A stretch of DNA of 64,000 nt from Microbacterium sp. PM5 (GTDB taxonomy: Bacteria; Actinomycetota; Actinomycetes; Actinomycetales; Microbacteriaceae). The stretch's first letter is position 1. Each line of letters begins with the position of its first letter. Shown piece by piece: positions 34,469-43,278 of this stretch. The stretch lies in assembly GCF_003293595.1 (NCBI RefSeq), contig NZ_CP022162.1, positions 342,346 through 406,345 of the forward strand, in the 5' to 3' direction. The notes beneath the pieces were generated by a model. It made no database searches. It saw only the letters and a list, made by a program, of their open reading frames with translations, and had not been told where the DNA came from. The position numbers and the translations under genes were made by a program.

Positions 34469-35878
34469 TCACGGCCGGTGACGAATCCAGATGCTCTTCT
34501 CGCGCGTCCACTGCTCGAAGGCGCGCAACGACTTCTCCACACCGCCGAAACCGGACTGCTTCCATCCGCCGAAGGGCACCGCGAGGTCGCCCTCGCTGTA
34601 CGTCCCGACCGAGACCAGCCCCGCCTCCACGCCGCGAGCGAGCGCCAGAGCGTCATCGAGCCGCGTCGTCCACACCGAGGCTGCGAGCCCGTAGGGAATG
34701 TCGTTCGCGAGAGCGATCGCCTCGTCGCGCGTGTCGAACGCCTGCACGGTGACGATCGGTCCGAACAGCTCCTGGCGGGTGATGTCCGATCCGGCGGCGA
34801 CGCCGGTCACCACCGTCGGTGCGACGTAGTGGCCACCGGGCACGACGTCGATCTCGGTGCCGCCGGTGACGATCGTCGCCCCCTCGCGATGCGCCTGCGC
34901 CACGGCATCCGTCATCCGTCGCGCCGCGGCCGCGGTGAGAACGGGACCGAGCTGCGTCGCGGGGTCGGCGGGGTGGCCGAGGCGCAGCGCCGCTGCCGCG
35001 GCGGCGAACCGGGTCACCACCTCGTCGTGGATCGAGCGGTGCACGAGGATGCGCGAGCCGGCTGTGCAGTTCTGCCCCGAGGTGAGAAAAGCAGCCTCGA
35101 CCATCCCCTCGATCAGCTCGTCGCCGAAGGAGAGCGCGTCGTCCATCAGGATCTGTGGGCTCTTGCCGCCCATCTCCAGACTCACGCGCTTGAGGTTGCT
35201 CGCGGCGGCAGCGGCGAGGATCGTGCGGCCCGTCGCGGTCGAGCCGGTGAAGGAGAGCGCACCGATGATGGGGTCATCGGCCAGCGCCGCCCCGGTCGTC
35301 GGCCCGTCGCCGGGCAGCACCTGCAGCACGCCGTCGGGAAGGCCGGCCTCGGACGCCAGGGCGGCGAGGTGCTGCACCGAACGCGGCGTCGCGTCGGCGG
35401 GCTTGAGGATGAGGCTGTTGCCCGCCGCGAGCGCCGGGCCCACCTTCCACGCGGCCATCGCGAGGGGGTAGTTCCAGGGAAGGATCGCCGCGACCACACC
35501 GAACGGCTCGCGTTCGGTGAAGGCGAGAACGTCGGGTCCGGATGCCGTCGTCGTGCCGTGCTGCTTGTCGACGGCTTCGGCGAACCATCTGATGGACTCG
35601 ATCGCCGACGGCACATCGTTCTCGCGACACTCGGTGATCGGCTTTCCCGCGTCTTCGCAGTCGAGGCGGGCCAGCGTCTCGGCGTCGCGCACCATGAGAT
35701 CGGCGAGGCGCAGCAGTACGGTGGCGCGCTCTCGCGGCGTTCGCCCCGACCACACCCGTGAGCGGAAGACCTCGTCGGCGCGACGGGCCGCGGCGTGCAC
35801 CTCGGCCGCCGAGGTGATCGGCGTCTCGCCGAGGACGGTCCCGTCGGCGGGGGAGCGGAGGGTAAGGGTGGCGGTCAC
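34469..35878 (-). CDS. NAD(P)-dependent aldehyde dehydrogenase
   Basis: 469 residues, normal ALDH length. NAD loop FTGSTATGR, general base Glu in LEMGGKSP, catalytic Cys in SGQNCTAGS and the late EXFGP motif (QELFGPIV) are all present. It oxidises an aldehyde to the acid. The start overlaps the SDR stop (35875-35878), so it belongs to the FMO-SDR-ALDH operon, probably as the last oxidation of a ketone, alcohol or amine route. Confidence 0.92.
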   Translation of the reverse strand: MTATLTLRSPADGTVLGETPITSAAEVHAAARRADEVFRSRVWSGRTPRERATVLLRLADLMVRDAETLARLDCEDAGKPITECRENDVPSAIESIRWFAEAVDKQHGTTTASGPDVLAFTEREPFGVVAAILPWNYPLAMAAWKVGPALAAGNSLILKPADATPRSVQHLAALASEAGLPDGVLQVLPGDGPTTGAALADDPIIGALSFTGSTATGRTILAAAAASNLKRVSLEMGGKSPQILMDDALSFGDELIEGMVEAAFLTSGQNCTAGSRILVHRSIHDEVVTRFAAAAAALRLGHPADPATQLGPVLTAAAARRMTDAVAQAHREGATIVTGGTEIDVVPGGHYVAPTVVTGVAAGSDITRQELFGPIVTVQAFDTRDEAIALANDIPYGLAASVWTTRLDDALALARGVEAGLVSVGTYSEGDLAVPFGGWKQSGFGGVEKSLRAFEQWTREKSIWIRHRP

Positions 35879-36750
35879 GCGGTCTCCTTCAGAACGAGCT
35901 CGTCGCCGTCACGCACGACGTGGCCGTCGCGCTCCAGCTGTGCGAGGTAGCGGGCCATGCCGCGCTCGCCGCGACGACGGAAGCCGCGCATCAGCTGCGG
36001 CAGGGCGTTGGGTACGAGCATGGCGAGGCGGATCAGCACCGACTCCGACGGCTTCGGGTAGATCTCCAGACGCGGCCGGTCGAGCATGCGCATCATGGCG
36101 CGGGCGACCGCCGCGGGCGGCTGCGGCGGATCCTGGAACTGCAGGGAGTTGCCGCCGTCGATCGCCTCCTGCCGCAACATGCGGGTGTCGGTCGCCGACG
36201 GCAGCACGGAGCCGGCGATGATCCCCTTCTGACGCAGATCGAGCCCGATCGAGAGCATCGCACCGCGCAACCCGAATTTCGACGCCGTGTAGATCGGCGT
36301 CTCCCCGAGAGGGAAGATGCCCCCGAGCGAGACGGTCGTGATCACGCGTGGGTCGCGCGAGCGGTGCAGCAACGGCAGGGCCAGGCGCGTGAGCACCAGC
36401 GGCGACAGGAGGTTCACCTCGGTTTCGAGTCGGATGCTCGCCACCGACCGGGCGTCGAAGCGCTCCGCGCTCGTCATGCCGACGTTGTTGATGAGCACGT
36501 CGATGCGGCCGTAGGCGGCTCCGATCTCGCCGAGCACACGGTCCACCTGCTCGTCGTCGGTGAGGTCACCGGCGAACCCTCGATGGCCCTCACCGGGCAG
36601 CGCGGCAGCCGCGCGTTTTGCGGCCTCGGTGCGGATGTCGACCAGAGCGAGGATCGCGCCGCGTGCGGCGGCCTCGCCCGCGAACGCACGCGCGATGCCC
36701 CCGGCGCCGCCCGTGACGACGATCACCTTGTCGCGGTAGTCGAAGCTCAT
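35875..36750 (-). CDS. SDR-family oxidoreductase
   Basis: 291 residues. Rossmann loop TGGAGGIA, NNVG motif, and YTASK with the catalytic Tyr and Lys, preceded by a Ser in TTVSLGG. The long C-terminal tail (about 215-291) with RLAMLVPNALPQLMRGF resembles the extended SDRs that stand beside flavin monooxygenases in actinobacteria (SadH-like). Both ends overlap neighbours by four bases, so it is tightly coupled in the operon. Confidence 0.88.
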   Translation of the reverse strand: MSFDYRDKVIVVTGGAGGIARAFAGEAAARGAILALVDIRTEAAKRAAAALPGEGHRGFAGDLTDDEQVDRVLGEIGAAYGRIDVLINNVGMTSAERFDARSVASIRLETEVNLLSPLVLTRLALPLLHRSRDPRVITTVSLGGIFPLGETPIYTASKFGLRGAMLSIGLDLRQKGIIAGSVLPSATDTRMLRQEAIDGGNSLQFQDPPQPPAAVARAMMRMLDRPRLEIYPKPSESVLIRLAMLVPNALPQLMRGFRRRGERGMARYLAQLERDGHVVRDGDELVLKETA

Positions 36751-38138
36751 GCCGCGACCTCCGCTGCCCGCGCGGTGCGGCGCGACGCGGCATCCGGAGC
36801 CTGGCCCTCCAGCGCCCAGCCGAGGCGGCGAGCCAGCTTCTTCACGTACTTCACATACGCATCGGCGTCGACGTAGCCGCGATGGCGCGGCGAGGAGTCG
36901 AAGTGCAGGCCGCCGGACAGGTCGGGCGCGTCGGCGATGCGCAGGCGCCCGAACTCGGCCGCTGCCGGGTCGCCGGTCCGGGCGCCGGCGATGAACGACG
37001 CCAGCAGGTGGGCCTGCTGGTCGAACAGTCCGTACGCGCCGCTGTTGGTCTCGATGAAGCCGACGCCGTAGAGGCCGGCGTGGTCGCGGGAGACGCAGTT
37101 GAGGTAGAGGTCGGGGTGCTGTTCGTCGCCGAAGTAGCGCTGCGCGACCGGCACGCGGTGCCGGTACCCGGTGGCCATGAGGATGAGGTCGAACTCCTCC
37201 CGTGTGCCGTCGGTGAACTCCACCGACAGCTCGTCGGCGCGGCGGATGCCGGGACGCGCGACGATGTCGCCGTGCTGGAGGTAGTGGAACAGCTGCGAGT
37301 TGAGCACCGGGTGGGTCTCGAACAGCTTGTGGTCGGGCTTCTGCAGGCCGAGCCGCGTGGGGTCTCCCGTGAGCAGCTTCAGCACCGGCTGCAGGATCGC
37401 CCGCTCCAGCGGCTTCGGCAGGAACGACCCCTTGCCGCCGACGATGTCGGACGGAAGCCCGAACACGTGCTTCGGGATGAACCAGTAGCCGCGGCGCATG
37501 CTGATCGCGGCGCGCTGGGCCGAGCGGGCCGCATCGCACGCGATGTCGCAGGCCGAGTTGCCGCCGCCGACGATCAGCACCCGCTTGCCGGCGAACTCCG
37601 AGGGCGAACGGTACTCGAGGCTGTGGCGCACCTCGCCGGCGTATGACCCCGGGATCTCGGGAACGAAGGGATGCCACTGGCTGCCGGTGCAGACGATGAC
37701 GCGCTCGTGCTCGGTCGCAGTGCCGTCGGCGAGGGTGACACGCCAACGCGGGGCGCCCGATGTCGACGAGGAGAGGTCGTCGACCGCGGTGACGGTGGAG
37801 TCGAAGCGGATGCGGGGCGTGAGGCCGTAGGCGTCGGCGAACGATCGCAGGTAGGCGAGGATCTGCGCGTGACCCGGGTAGTCGGGGTAGTCCTCGGGCA
37901 TGGGGAAGCCGGAGAAACCCGACACGGTGCGGCTGGAGATGAAGTGCGCCGACTCGTACATCGGGGTGCCCGGGTTCTCGATGTCCCACAGACCTCCCGC
38001 CTGCGAGTGGCGTTCGAGGTGCGTGTAGTCGATGCCCTTCTCGCTGAGTGCGCGAGCGACGGCGAGCCCGGCGGGGCCGGCGCCGATGACGCAGACCGTG
38101 GAGTCGACGGGGCGGGCAGCAGTGGGCGACGTGTTCAT
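36747..38138 (-). CDS. flavin-containing monooxygenase (class B)
   Basis: 463 residues. FAD loop GAGPAGLA near 20, NADPH loop GGGNSACD near 190, and the FMO/BVMO fingerprint YAGEVRHSLEY (F-x-G-x-x-x-H-x-x-x-Y form) just before it. A further ATGYRHRVP near 330 is the usual ATG motif. It inserts oxygen into ketones, amines or sulfides using NADPH. First gene of the FMO-SDR-ALDH operon. The adjacent esterase and AraC regulator suggest a Baeyer-Villiger route (ketone to ester to acid plus alcohol), which is inference. Confidence 0.88.
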   Translation of the reverse strand: MNTSPTAARPVDSTVCVIGAGPAGLAVARALSEKGIDYTHLERHSQAGGLWDIENPGTPMYESAHFISSRTVSGFSGFPMPEDYPDYPGHAQILAYLRSFADAYGLTPRIRFDSTVTAVDDLSSSTSGAPRWRVTLADGTATEHERVIVCTGSQWHPFVPEIPGSYAGEVRHSLEYRSPSEFAGKRVLIVGGGNSACDIACDAARSAQRAAISMRRGYWFIPKHVFGLPSDIVGGKGSFLPKPLERAILQPVLKLLTGDPTRLGLQKPDHKLFETHPVLNSQLFHYLQHGDIVARPGIRRADELSVEFTDGTREEFDLILMATGYRHRVPVAQRYFGDEQHPDLYLNCVSRDHAGLYGVGFIETNSGAYGLFDQQAHLLASFIAGARTGDPAAAEFGRLRIADAPDLSGGLHFDSSPRHRGYVDADAYVKYVKKLARRLGWALEGQAPDAASRRTARAAEVAA

Positions 38139-38217
38139 CAGCGCTCCTTCGTGCGGGTGAGGTGATCACGGTACGGCGGAGCACACGGCGGACAGCGGAC
38201 TCGCGGCATCCAGGAAT

Positions 38218-38233
38218 CGGACATGATCGGCCA
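38218..38233 (-). promoter_or_regulatory. candidate AraC binding site before the monooxygenase operon
   Basis: On the minus strand the site reads TGGCCGATCATGTCCG, 80 bases before the monooxygenase ATG. The same 16-mer with one change occurs between the AraC and esterase genes (39324-39339). CTGG follows four bases later in both. Confidence 0.55.
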
Positions 38234-38264
38234 CACAACATGACCTGATCCATCCCTGGCGCGA

Positions 38265-39317
38265 TCAGTGGACGATCGGCGGGCGTCGCGCCTCGGCGTG
38301 CAGCGCCGCGGGGGAGGCGCCGAACCACCGCAGGGTGCTGCGCCGCAGCGAGCGGTCGTCGCCATAGCCGAGGCGGAAGGCGATCTCGGCCGTCGTCAGC
38401 ACGGGGGAGGCGAACAGCTCGGCGGCGAGGCGCTTGCGCACGTCGTCGAGCACGCCCGAGTAGCTCGCTCCCACCTCGATCAGTCGCCGCCGGAGCGTCC
38501 GCTCGCTCGTCGCGAGTGCACGAGCGTGCGCCGCGAGCGGGAGCACGTCGGGCAGGGCGTCTTCGACCTGCGTCGCGAGCACGGCGACGAGTTCCTGGCG
38601 CTCGATGATGCTCTCGGTCTGCGTCTCCAGCAGTGCGACCGTCTCGCGGTGCGTCCAGGCGTCGGCGCTGGGAAGCGCGGCGTGCGCGGCGGCGAGGGGC
38701 ACATGCCAGGCGTTGCGCGCCGCGGAGAACCGCACGGCGCCGCCGAAGTAGTCGCGGTACACCGCCGGCTCGGCGCCGGCCGCGTGTGCCAGCTCGACCA
38801 GCTGGGGCGCCGCGAGACCGGCGACGTCGCGAGCCATCCTCGTGATGTTCGCAAACCCCTCTTCGACGAGGAACGTGCCCACCGCTGAGGCCTGTTCCTG
38901 CAGCGCGGCGGTCACCACCAGTCCGCCGGCCTCCTCCGCTGAACTCCAGCGCACCATCGAGCCCGCGAGATTCTGAAACCGCAGACCGACCCGCACGGCA
39001 TCGCGCAAGGTCGCGCTCGACATCATCGCGAGACCGAGCAGCCCCGAGGCCGTGATCGGCTGGCGGCGGCCCACCTCGAGCCCGAGCGCCGGCACGGGCA
39101 GCAGCAGGAGCGCCCGTTCGATGATCACGCGCCCCTGCCGGTACGACACGCGCAGAGCGGGGGAGTCGATCGCGCTCCGGGTCAGGGATGCCGCGCGCAG
39201 GGCGCGCTCGAGGGAGACGCCGTGCTCATCGGCCACCTGCAACAGGTAGCGGATGATGTTCGGGGTGATGACGGCCGAAGACGGCGTGACGGCGCGGCGC
39301 TCGGACATGCGCGCCAT
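38265..39317 (-). CDS. AraC-family regulator with arabinose-binding-like domain
   Basis: 350 residues. The N-terminal domain (about 20-210) matches the Arabinose_bd region of the VirS/OruR group, and the C-terminal AraC helix-turn-helix (about 245-345) contains TSERTLRRRLIEVGASYSGVLDDVR and TAEIAFRLGYGDDRSLRRSTLRWFG. It lies between the monooxygenase operon and the divergent esterase gene and has a candidate site before each, so it probably activates both in response to the substrate. Confidence 0.88.
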   Translation of the reverse strand: MARMSERRAVTPSSAVITPNIIRYLLQVADEHGVSLERALRAASLTRSAIDSPALRVSYRQGRVIIERALLLLPVPALGLEVGRRQPITASGLLGLAMMSSATLRDAVRVGLRFQNLAGSMVRWSSAEEAGGLVVTAALQEQASAVGTFLVEEGFANITRMARDVAGLAAPQLVELAHAAGAEPAVYRDYFGGAVRFSAARNAWHVPLAAAHAALPSADAWTHRETVALLETQTESIIERQELVAVLATQVEDALPDVLPLAAHARALATSERTLRRRLIEVGASYSGVLDDVRKRLAAELFASPVLTTAEIAFRLGYGDDRSLRRSTLRWFGASPAALHAEARRPPIVH

Positions 39318-39323
39318 TGTATT

Positions 39324-39339
39324 TGGCCGATGATGTCCG
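39324..39339 (+). promoter_or_regulatory. candidate AraC binding site between the regulator and the esterase
   Basis: TGGCCGATGATGTCCG, 15 of 16 bases identical to the site before the monooxygenase operon. It sits seven bases upstream of the AraC start and about 120 before the esterase ATG, so it could serve both divergent genes. Confidence 0.55.
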
Positions 39340-39460
39340 CGCGCTGGCGGAGACGGACCGTGACAAAGTCCCGTCGGTCGCTATCGTCGAGCGCATCCCG
39401 TCCCGACGGGCCCACCGCTCGCCCGCGAATCGTCGATGCCGCCGACCCCGAGGAGCCACC

Positions 39461-40543
39461 ATGCCCGACACTCCTGCCGCCTCCGAACGCGTGATGCGCG
39501 CGGTCATCCGCACCCTCGGCGCGCTTCCCGAGCCGATCCAACGGGTCATCGCCGGTCGGCCCGTCGTCGTGGACGGCCAGCGCCTCGCCACCGAGGTGCA
39601 GATGGCGCTGCGGCTGCTCAATGCACTGCCCGGCTCCGACTTCTCCGACCTGCCGTTGGATCGCGCGCGGGCCCAGATCGATGCCGAAGCCCGCATCTTC
39701 GGCGGCTCGCTGCCTGTCGCGAGCGTCGAGGACATCGAGATCCCGACGCGTGCGGGGGCTGCTCCGGCGCGCCGCTATCAGAACGTGCCCGAGGCCGAAG
39801 GCACCGTCGTGTACTTCCACGGCGGCGGGTGGGTGGTCGGCAGCCTCGATTCGGCCGACTCGGTGTGCCGGTTCATCGCCGCCACCAGTGGCCTGGAAGT
39901 CATCTCGGTCGACTACCGCCTGGCACCCGAGCACCCGTTCCCCGCGGGCGTCGAGGACGCGATCGACAGCTACCGCTGGGTGCGCGAGCACCGGCCCGGC
40001 CGCCCGATCGCGGTCGCGGGCGACAGCGCCGGCGGCAATCTGAGCGCGGTGGTGAGCCTTGCCACCGTGGGAGATGCGGCAGGCGCGCCCGACTTCCAGC
40101 TGCTGTTCTTCCCGGTCACGGATCTGTCCGGCAAGCACCGCTCCTACCGACTGTTCTCCGACGGCTACTTCCTCACGGAGAAGCAGATGGACTGGTACCG
40201 CGGGCACTACCTGCCGACGCCCGCGCATGCGCTCGAGCCGTTCGCCTCGCCGCTACGGGCCGAGGCGTCCGCGCTCACGAAGCTGCCGCCCGCGCACGTG
40301 GCCGTCTCGGGCTTCGACGTGCTGCGTGACGAGGGCATCGCCTACGCCGAAAGACTGAGGGATGCCGGGGTGCCGACGACGCTGCAGGTCGTCGAGGGGC
40401 ACATCCACGCGTTCGTCAATGCCACCGGCGTGGGCCGGCTGAGCTCCCGCGCGCTCGCCGAGTCGGTCGGCGTGCTCGTTCGCGGACTCGGCGGGCGCAC
40501 CGGCGTCACCGACGCAGACGCGTCCGCACCGTCGGAGCGATGA
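39461..40543 (+). CDS. alpha/beta-hydrolase of the HSL (hormone-sensitive lipase) family
   Basis: 360 residues from the ATG at 39461, which has GAGGAG just upstream. The oxyanion motif YFHGGGWVVGS is near 110, the nucleophile Ser lies in AGDSAGGN near 188, a catalytic Asp follows in SGFDVLRDEG and His in EGHIHAF. It hydrolyses short-chain or medium-chain esters in the cytoplasm. Divergent from the AraC gene. With the monooxygenase operon it would cleave Baeyer-Villiger esters, paralleling LipR beside MymA in mycobacteria. Inference. Confidence 0.9.
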   Translation: MPDTPAASERVMRAVIRTLGALPEPIQRVIAGRPVVVDGQRLATEVQMALRLLNALPGSDFSDLPLDRARAQIDAEARIFGGSLPVASVEDIEIPTRAGAAPARRYQNVPEAEGTVVYFHGGGWVVGSLDSADSVCRFIAATSGLEVISVDYRLAPEHPFPAGVEDAIDSYRWVREHRPGRPIAVAGDSAGGNLSAVVSLATVGDAAGAPDFQLLFFPVTDLSGKHRSYRLFSDGYFLTEKQMDWYRGHYLPTPAHALEPFASPLRAEASALTKLPPAHVAVSGFDVLRDEGIAYAERLRDAGVPTTLQVVEGHIHAFVNATGVGRLSSRALAESVGVLVRGLGGRTGVTDADASAPSER

Positions 40544-40595
40544 GGTCCTTCCGCTAGCCTGGGGGTCCGACCGCGGCTGAGAGGGAGGACCGCCG

Positions 40596-40889
40596 ATGAC
40601 CGACGCGTTCGTCCTCGTGCTGCGCGCGATCGGCGTCGCCGTCGGCGTCGTGCCCGCGGGAGCCTCACCGCTCACCTCGCTGGCGGTCGTCGCCGCGGGC
40701 ATCGCGGCGGCTGCCGCCGCGGCCGTGGTCATGGCCGCGGTGTCGGCGACCGCGCGCGAGCGCACCTCCCGCGATCGCATTCGGTCGGCGCGCAGCGACG
40801 TGCGGCGCGCCCCCGTGGCCCAGAGCGATCCCGACGCACCCGGTCACATCCTCCGCAGAGGTCCGAGCGCGGCTCTCCCGGCCGCGTAG
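40596..40889 (+). CDS. DUF6412-type small membrane protein
   Basis: 97 residues. One or two hydrophobic segments (about 8-22 and 26-50, Ala/Val-rich) precede a basic cytoplasmic tail that ends with the family-typical SDPDAPGHILRRGPS. Known: DUF6412 genes commonly precede a YidC/Oxa1 paralogue in actinobacteria, exactly as here (82 bases apart). Function unknown; a role with the insertase is inferred from that pairing. Confidence 0.7.
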   Translation: MTDAFVLVLRAIGVAVGVVPAGASPLTSLAVVAAGIAAAAAAAVVMAAVSATARERTSRDRIRSARSDVRRAPVAQSDPDAPGHILRRGPSAALPAA

Positions 40890-40970
40890 TCACCCCGTCC
40901 GGACGCCACTCACGGCATCCCTTCGCGGCCGAACAGCTCACCCTGATCGCCTCGTCGGAATGGACAACTC

Positions 40971-41705
40971 GTGGACCTCTTCACCCTGCCGCCCCTGGCG
41001 GCTCTGCTCGACCTCTCGGCACGCGGGCTCATGGCCCTCACCGCCCTTCTCGCCCCCGTCGCCGGCCCGGCGGCCGCCGCCGCGGCCGTCGTGCTCGTCA
41101 CCCTCCTCGTGCGGACGGCGCTCGTCCCGGCCGGTGTCGCCCAGGCGAAAGCCGATCAGGCGCGCTCGCGCCTGGCGCCGCGGCTGCGCGCCCTGCAGCA
41201 GCGGTGGCGCGCGCACCCCGAGCGGCTGCAGCGCGAGACCCTCGCGCTCTACCGCGCCGAAGGCGTCTCGCCGGCGGCCGGGTGTCTTCCGCTTCTGATT
41301 CAGGCGCCGATCGTCGGGCTCGTGTACGCCGTCTTCCTGCACGGATCGATCGCCGGGCACGCGAATCCGCTGCTGGCCGAACACCTCTTCGGTGTGTCGC
41401 TGGGTCAGAGCGCCGTCGCCGCGGTGTCGAGCGGCGTCGTTCCGGCGGCCGCTGCGGTGTTCGGTGTCATCGTGCTGCTCATCGCGTTCGTCGGTGAACT
41501 CACGCGGCGTCTGCTGCGACCGACAGCCGCGGCGACGCTGCCGGCATGGCAGCGCACGCTGACCGCGTCGGCGCCGTTCCTCACTGCCGTCGCGGCCCTG
41601 TTCGTTCCCCTCGCGGCAGCGGTCTACCTGCTGACGACCGTCACCTGGACCCTCGGCCAGCGACTCGTGCTGCGACGGCTGTACCCGCCGCAGCAGGCGT
41701 CATGA
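40971..41705 (+). CDS. YidC/Oxa1-family membrane insertase paralogue
   Basis: 244 residues from a GTG. A first transmembrane hairpin is followed by the cytoplasmic coiled hairpin (AKADQARSRLAPRLRALQQRW... with LALYRAEGVSPAAGCLPLLIQAPI), then further helices ending in a basic tail. This is the core of YidC without the large periplasmic domain. A second insertase beside the essential one near dnaA/rpmH is usual in this group. It may insert a special subset of membrane proteins. Its end overlaps the convergent exporter gene by six bases. Confidence 0.85.
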   Translation: MDLFTLPPLAALLDLSARGLMALTALLAPVAGPAAAAAAVVLVTLLVRTALVPAGVAQAKADQARSRLAPRLRALQQRWRAHPERLQRETLALYRAEGVSPAAGCLPLLIQAPIVGLVYAVFLHGSIAGHANPLLAEHLFGVSLGQSAVAAVSSGVVPAAAAVFGVIVLLIAFVGELTRRLLRPTAAATLPAWQRTLTASAPFLTAVAALFVPLAAAVYLLTTVTWTLGQRLVLRRLYPPQQAS

Positions 41706-43241
41706 CGGTGCGCCACCGCTACCGGAGGTCGGCACGGCCCGCGACGCGCGAGCGATCAGGGCCGCGCCGACGATGCTCGCCGCCAGCGCGACGACAGCCA
41801 TGCCGACCATCAGTGCGCCAAACCCGTCGCGGTAGGCGGCCACCGCGGCATCGAACACCTGCGCGTCGGGGCGCGTGCCGTCCTTCGCGTAGGTGCCGAC
41901 GCCGACAAGAGCGGTGTGCACCGCGGCATCCGTCAGTCCCGCCGCCGACAGGCGGGCGGTGATCCCCGAGATCGTGAGCTGGGTGATCACGGCGGTCGAC
42001 AGTGCGGTACCGAGGGAGGAGAAGAGCTGCCCGAAGGTCGTGCGCGAACTGGTCACCGGTCCGTAGAAGTCGGCCGGAGCCTCACTGAGCACGAGCGTCC
42101 CGTACGGAAGCGCCGCGGCGGTGATACCGAAGGCGATGAGGATGCCGGCGGGTACGAACGCCAGCGGCGTGGAGGCGTCTCGGGCGAGGAAGGCCGCCCC
42201 GAAGCCCGCGGCGGAGAGGATGCCGCCGACCAGCAGGGAGGTCTGCGGGCTCATGCCGCGGGTCATCAGGCGCCCCAGCACGATCGCCCCGACGATCGAG
42301 GCGAGCGACACCGGCAGCTGCCACACCGCGACGCTGCTGGGGGTCAGAGCCAGCACGTACTGCCACACGTTCGACAGCTGCAAGAAGGCGACGGCGCCGC
42401 CGGCGTTGAAGACGAAGCCTGCGCAGAGCGCCGCGAGGAAAAGGGGTCGGCGAAAGAGCGCGACCGGGAAGAACGGGTTCGCGACCCGCGTCTGCGACCA
42501 GACGAAGACGCCGAGAAGCACGACGCCGAGCGCCATGGCTCCCCACGTCAGCGGGCTGGTCAGCGACGAGGCGAGCTGTGAGACGCCGAACAGGAACACG
42601 ACCATGCCGGTGATGAGCGCAACCTGTCCGCCCACGTCGCGCTTCTCCGTGACGGTGGGGGCGACCGACGGCAGAAGCACGAGGACGGCGGGGACGCACA
42701 GTGCCGACAGCACGGGAACGAGCACGAACGCGAGGCGCCAGTCGACTCCGGCGAGCAGGCCCCCCGAGAAGGTGAACAGCACTCCGGCCGCGCCCGAACA
42801 CGCAGCGAACGTCGCGACGGCCGCAGGGAGCCGGCCCGGCGCGGCCAGCACCTGGATGTAGGCGAACGAGGCGGCGTACACGGCGCCCAGGCCGACGCCC
42901 GTCACCGCCTGACCGAGGATGTAGACGAGCGCCATCGGCGCGGCGGCCACGATCAGCTGGCCGACGAGACCTGTCACGAGGGCGGCGACGAGCATGCGGC
43001 GGCGGCCGATCCGGTCGGCGAGCAGGCCTGTGGTGATGACCGAGGCGGCGATCGCGAGGGTTTGCATGGATGCCGCGAGCGCCTGATCGCCGCCGACCAT
43101 GTCGAGGCCGCGGCTCGCGCCCACGAGTGCGGTGGCGGCGATGTTCGGGGCGGAGCCCTGAACTGCGGCGAGCACGCCGAGCAGGGGGATCGCGAGGGTG
43201 TGCGCGGAGCGCACGACGGATGTCGGTGGTGTCGTTGTCAT
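41700..43241 (-). CDS. MFS transporter, DHA2 (EmrB/QacA) type
   Basis: 513 residues with about 14 predicted helices, typical of the DHA2 family. Motif A is LLADRIGRRRMLVAALV after helix 2, and helix 5 starts VTGVGLGAVYAASFAYIQ. Probably a proton-driven exporter. It is the last of six co-directional genes starting at the response regulator, following the amidohydrolase gene by 37 bases, so it may export the product or the toxic substrate of those hydrolases. Confidence 0.88.
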   Translation of the reverse strand: MTTTPPTSVVRSAHTLAIPLLGVLAAVQGSAPNIAATALVGASRGLDMVGGDQALAASMQTLAIAASVITTGLLADRIGRRRMLVAALVTGLVGQLIVAAAPMALVYILGQAVTGVGLGAVYAASFAYIQVLAAPGRLPAAVATFAACSGAAGVLFTFSGGLLAGVDWRLAFVLVPVLSALCVPAVLVLLPSVAPTVTEKRDVGGQVALITGMVVFLFGVSQLASSLTSPLTWGAMALGVVLLGVFVWSQTRVANPFFPVALFRRPLFLAALCAGFVFNAGGAVAFLQLSNVWQYVLALTPSSVAVWQLPVSLASIVGAIVLGRLMTRGMSPQTSLLVGGILSAAGFGAAFLARDASTPLAFVPAGILIAFGITAAALPYGTLVLSEAPADFYGPVTSSRTTFGQLFSSLGTALSTAVITQLTISGITARLSAAGLTDAAVHTALVGVGTYAKDGTRPDAQVFDAAVAAYRDGFGALMVGMAVVALAASIVGAALIARASRAVPTSGSGGAPS

Positions 43242-43278
43242 GGGGGCTTTCGAGTGAGAGAGACGTGCGGAGAATCGT

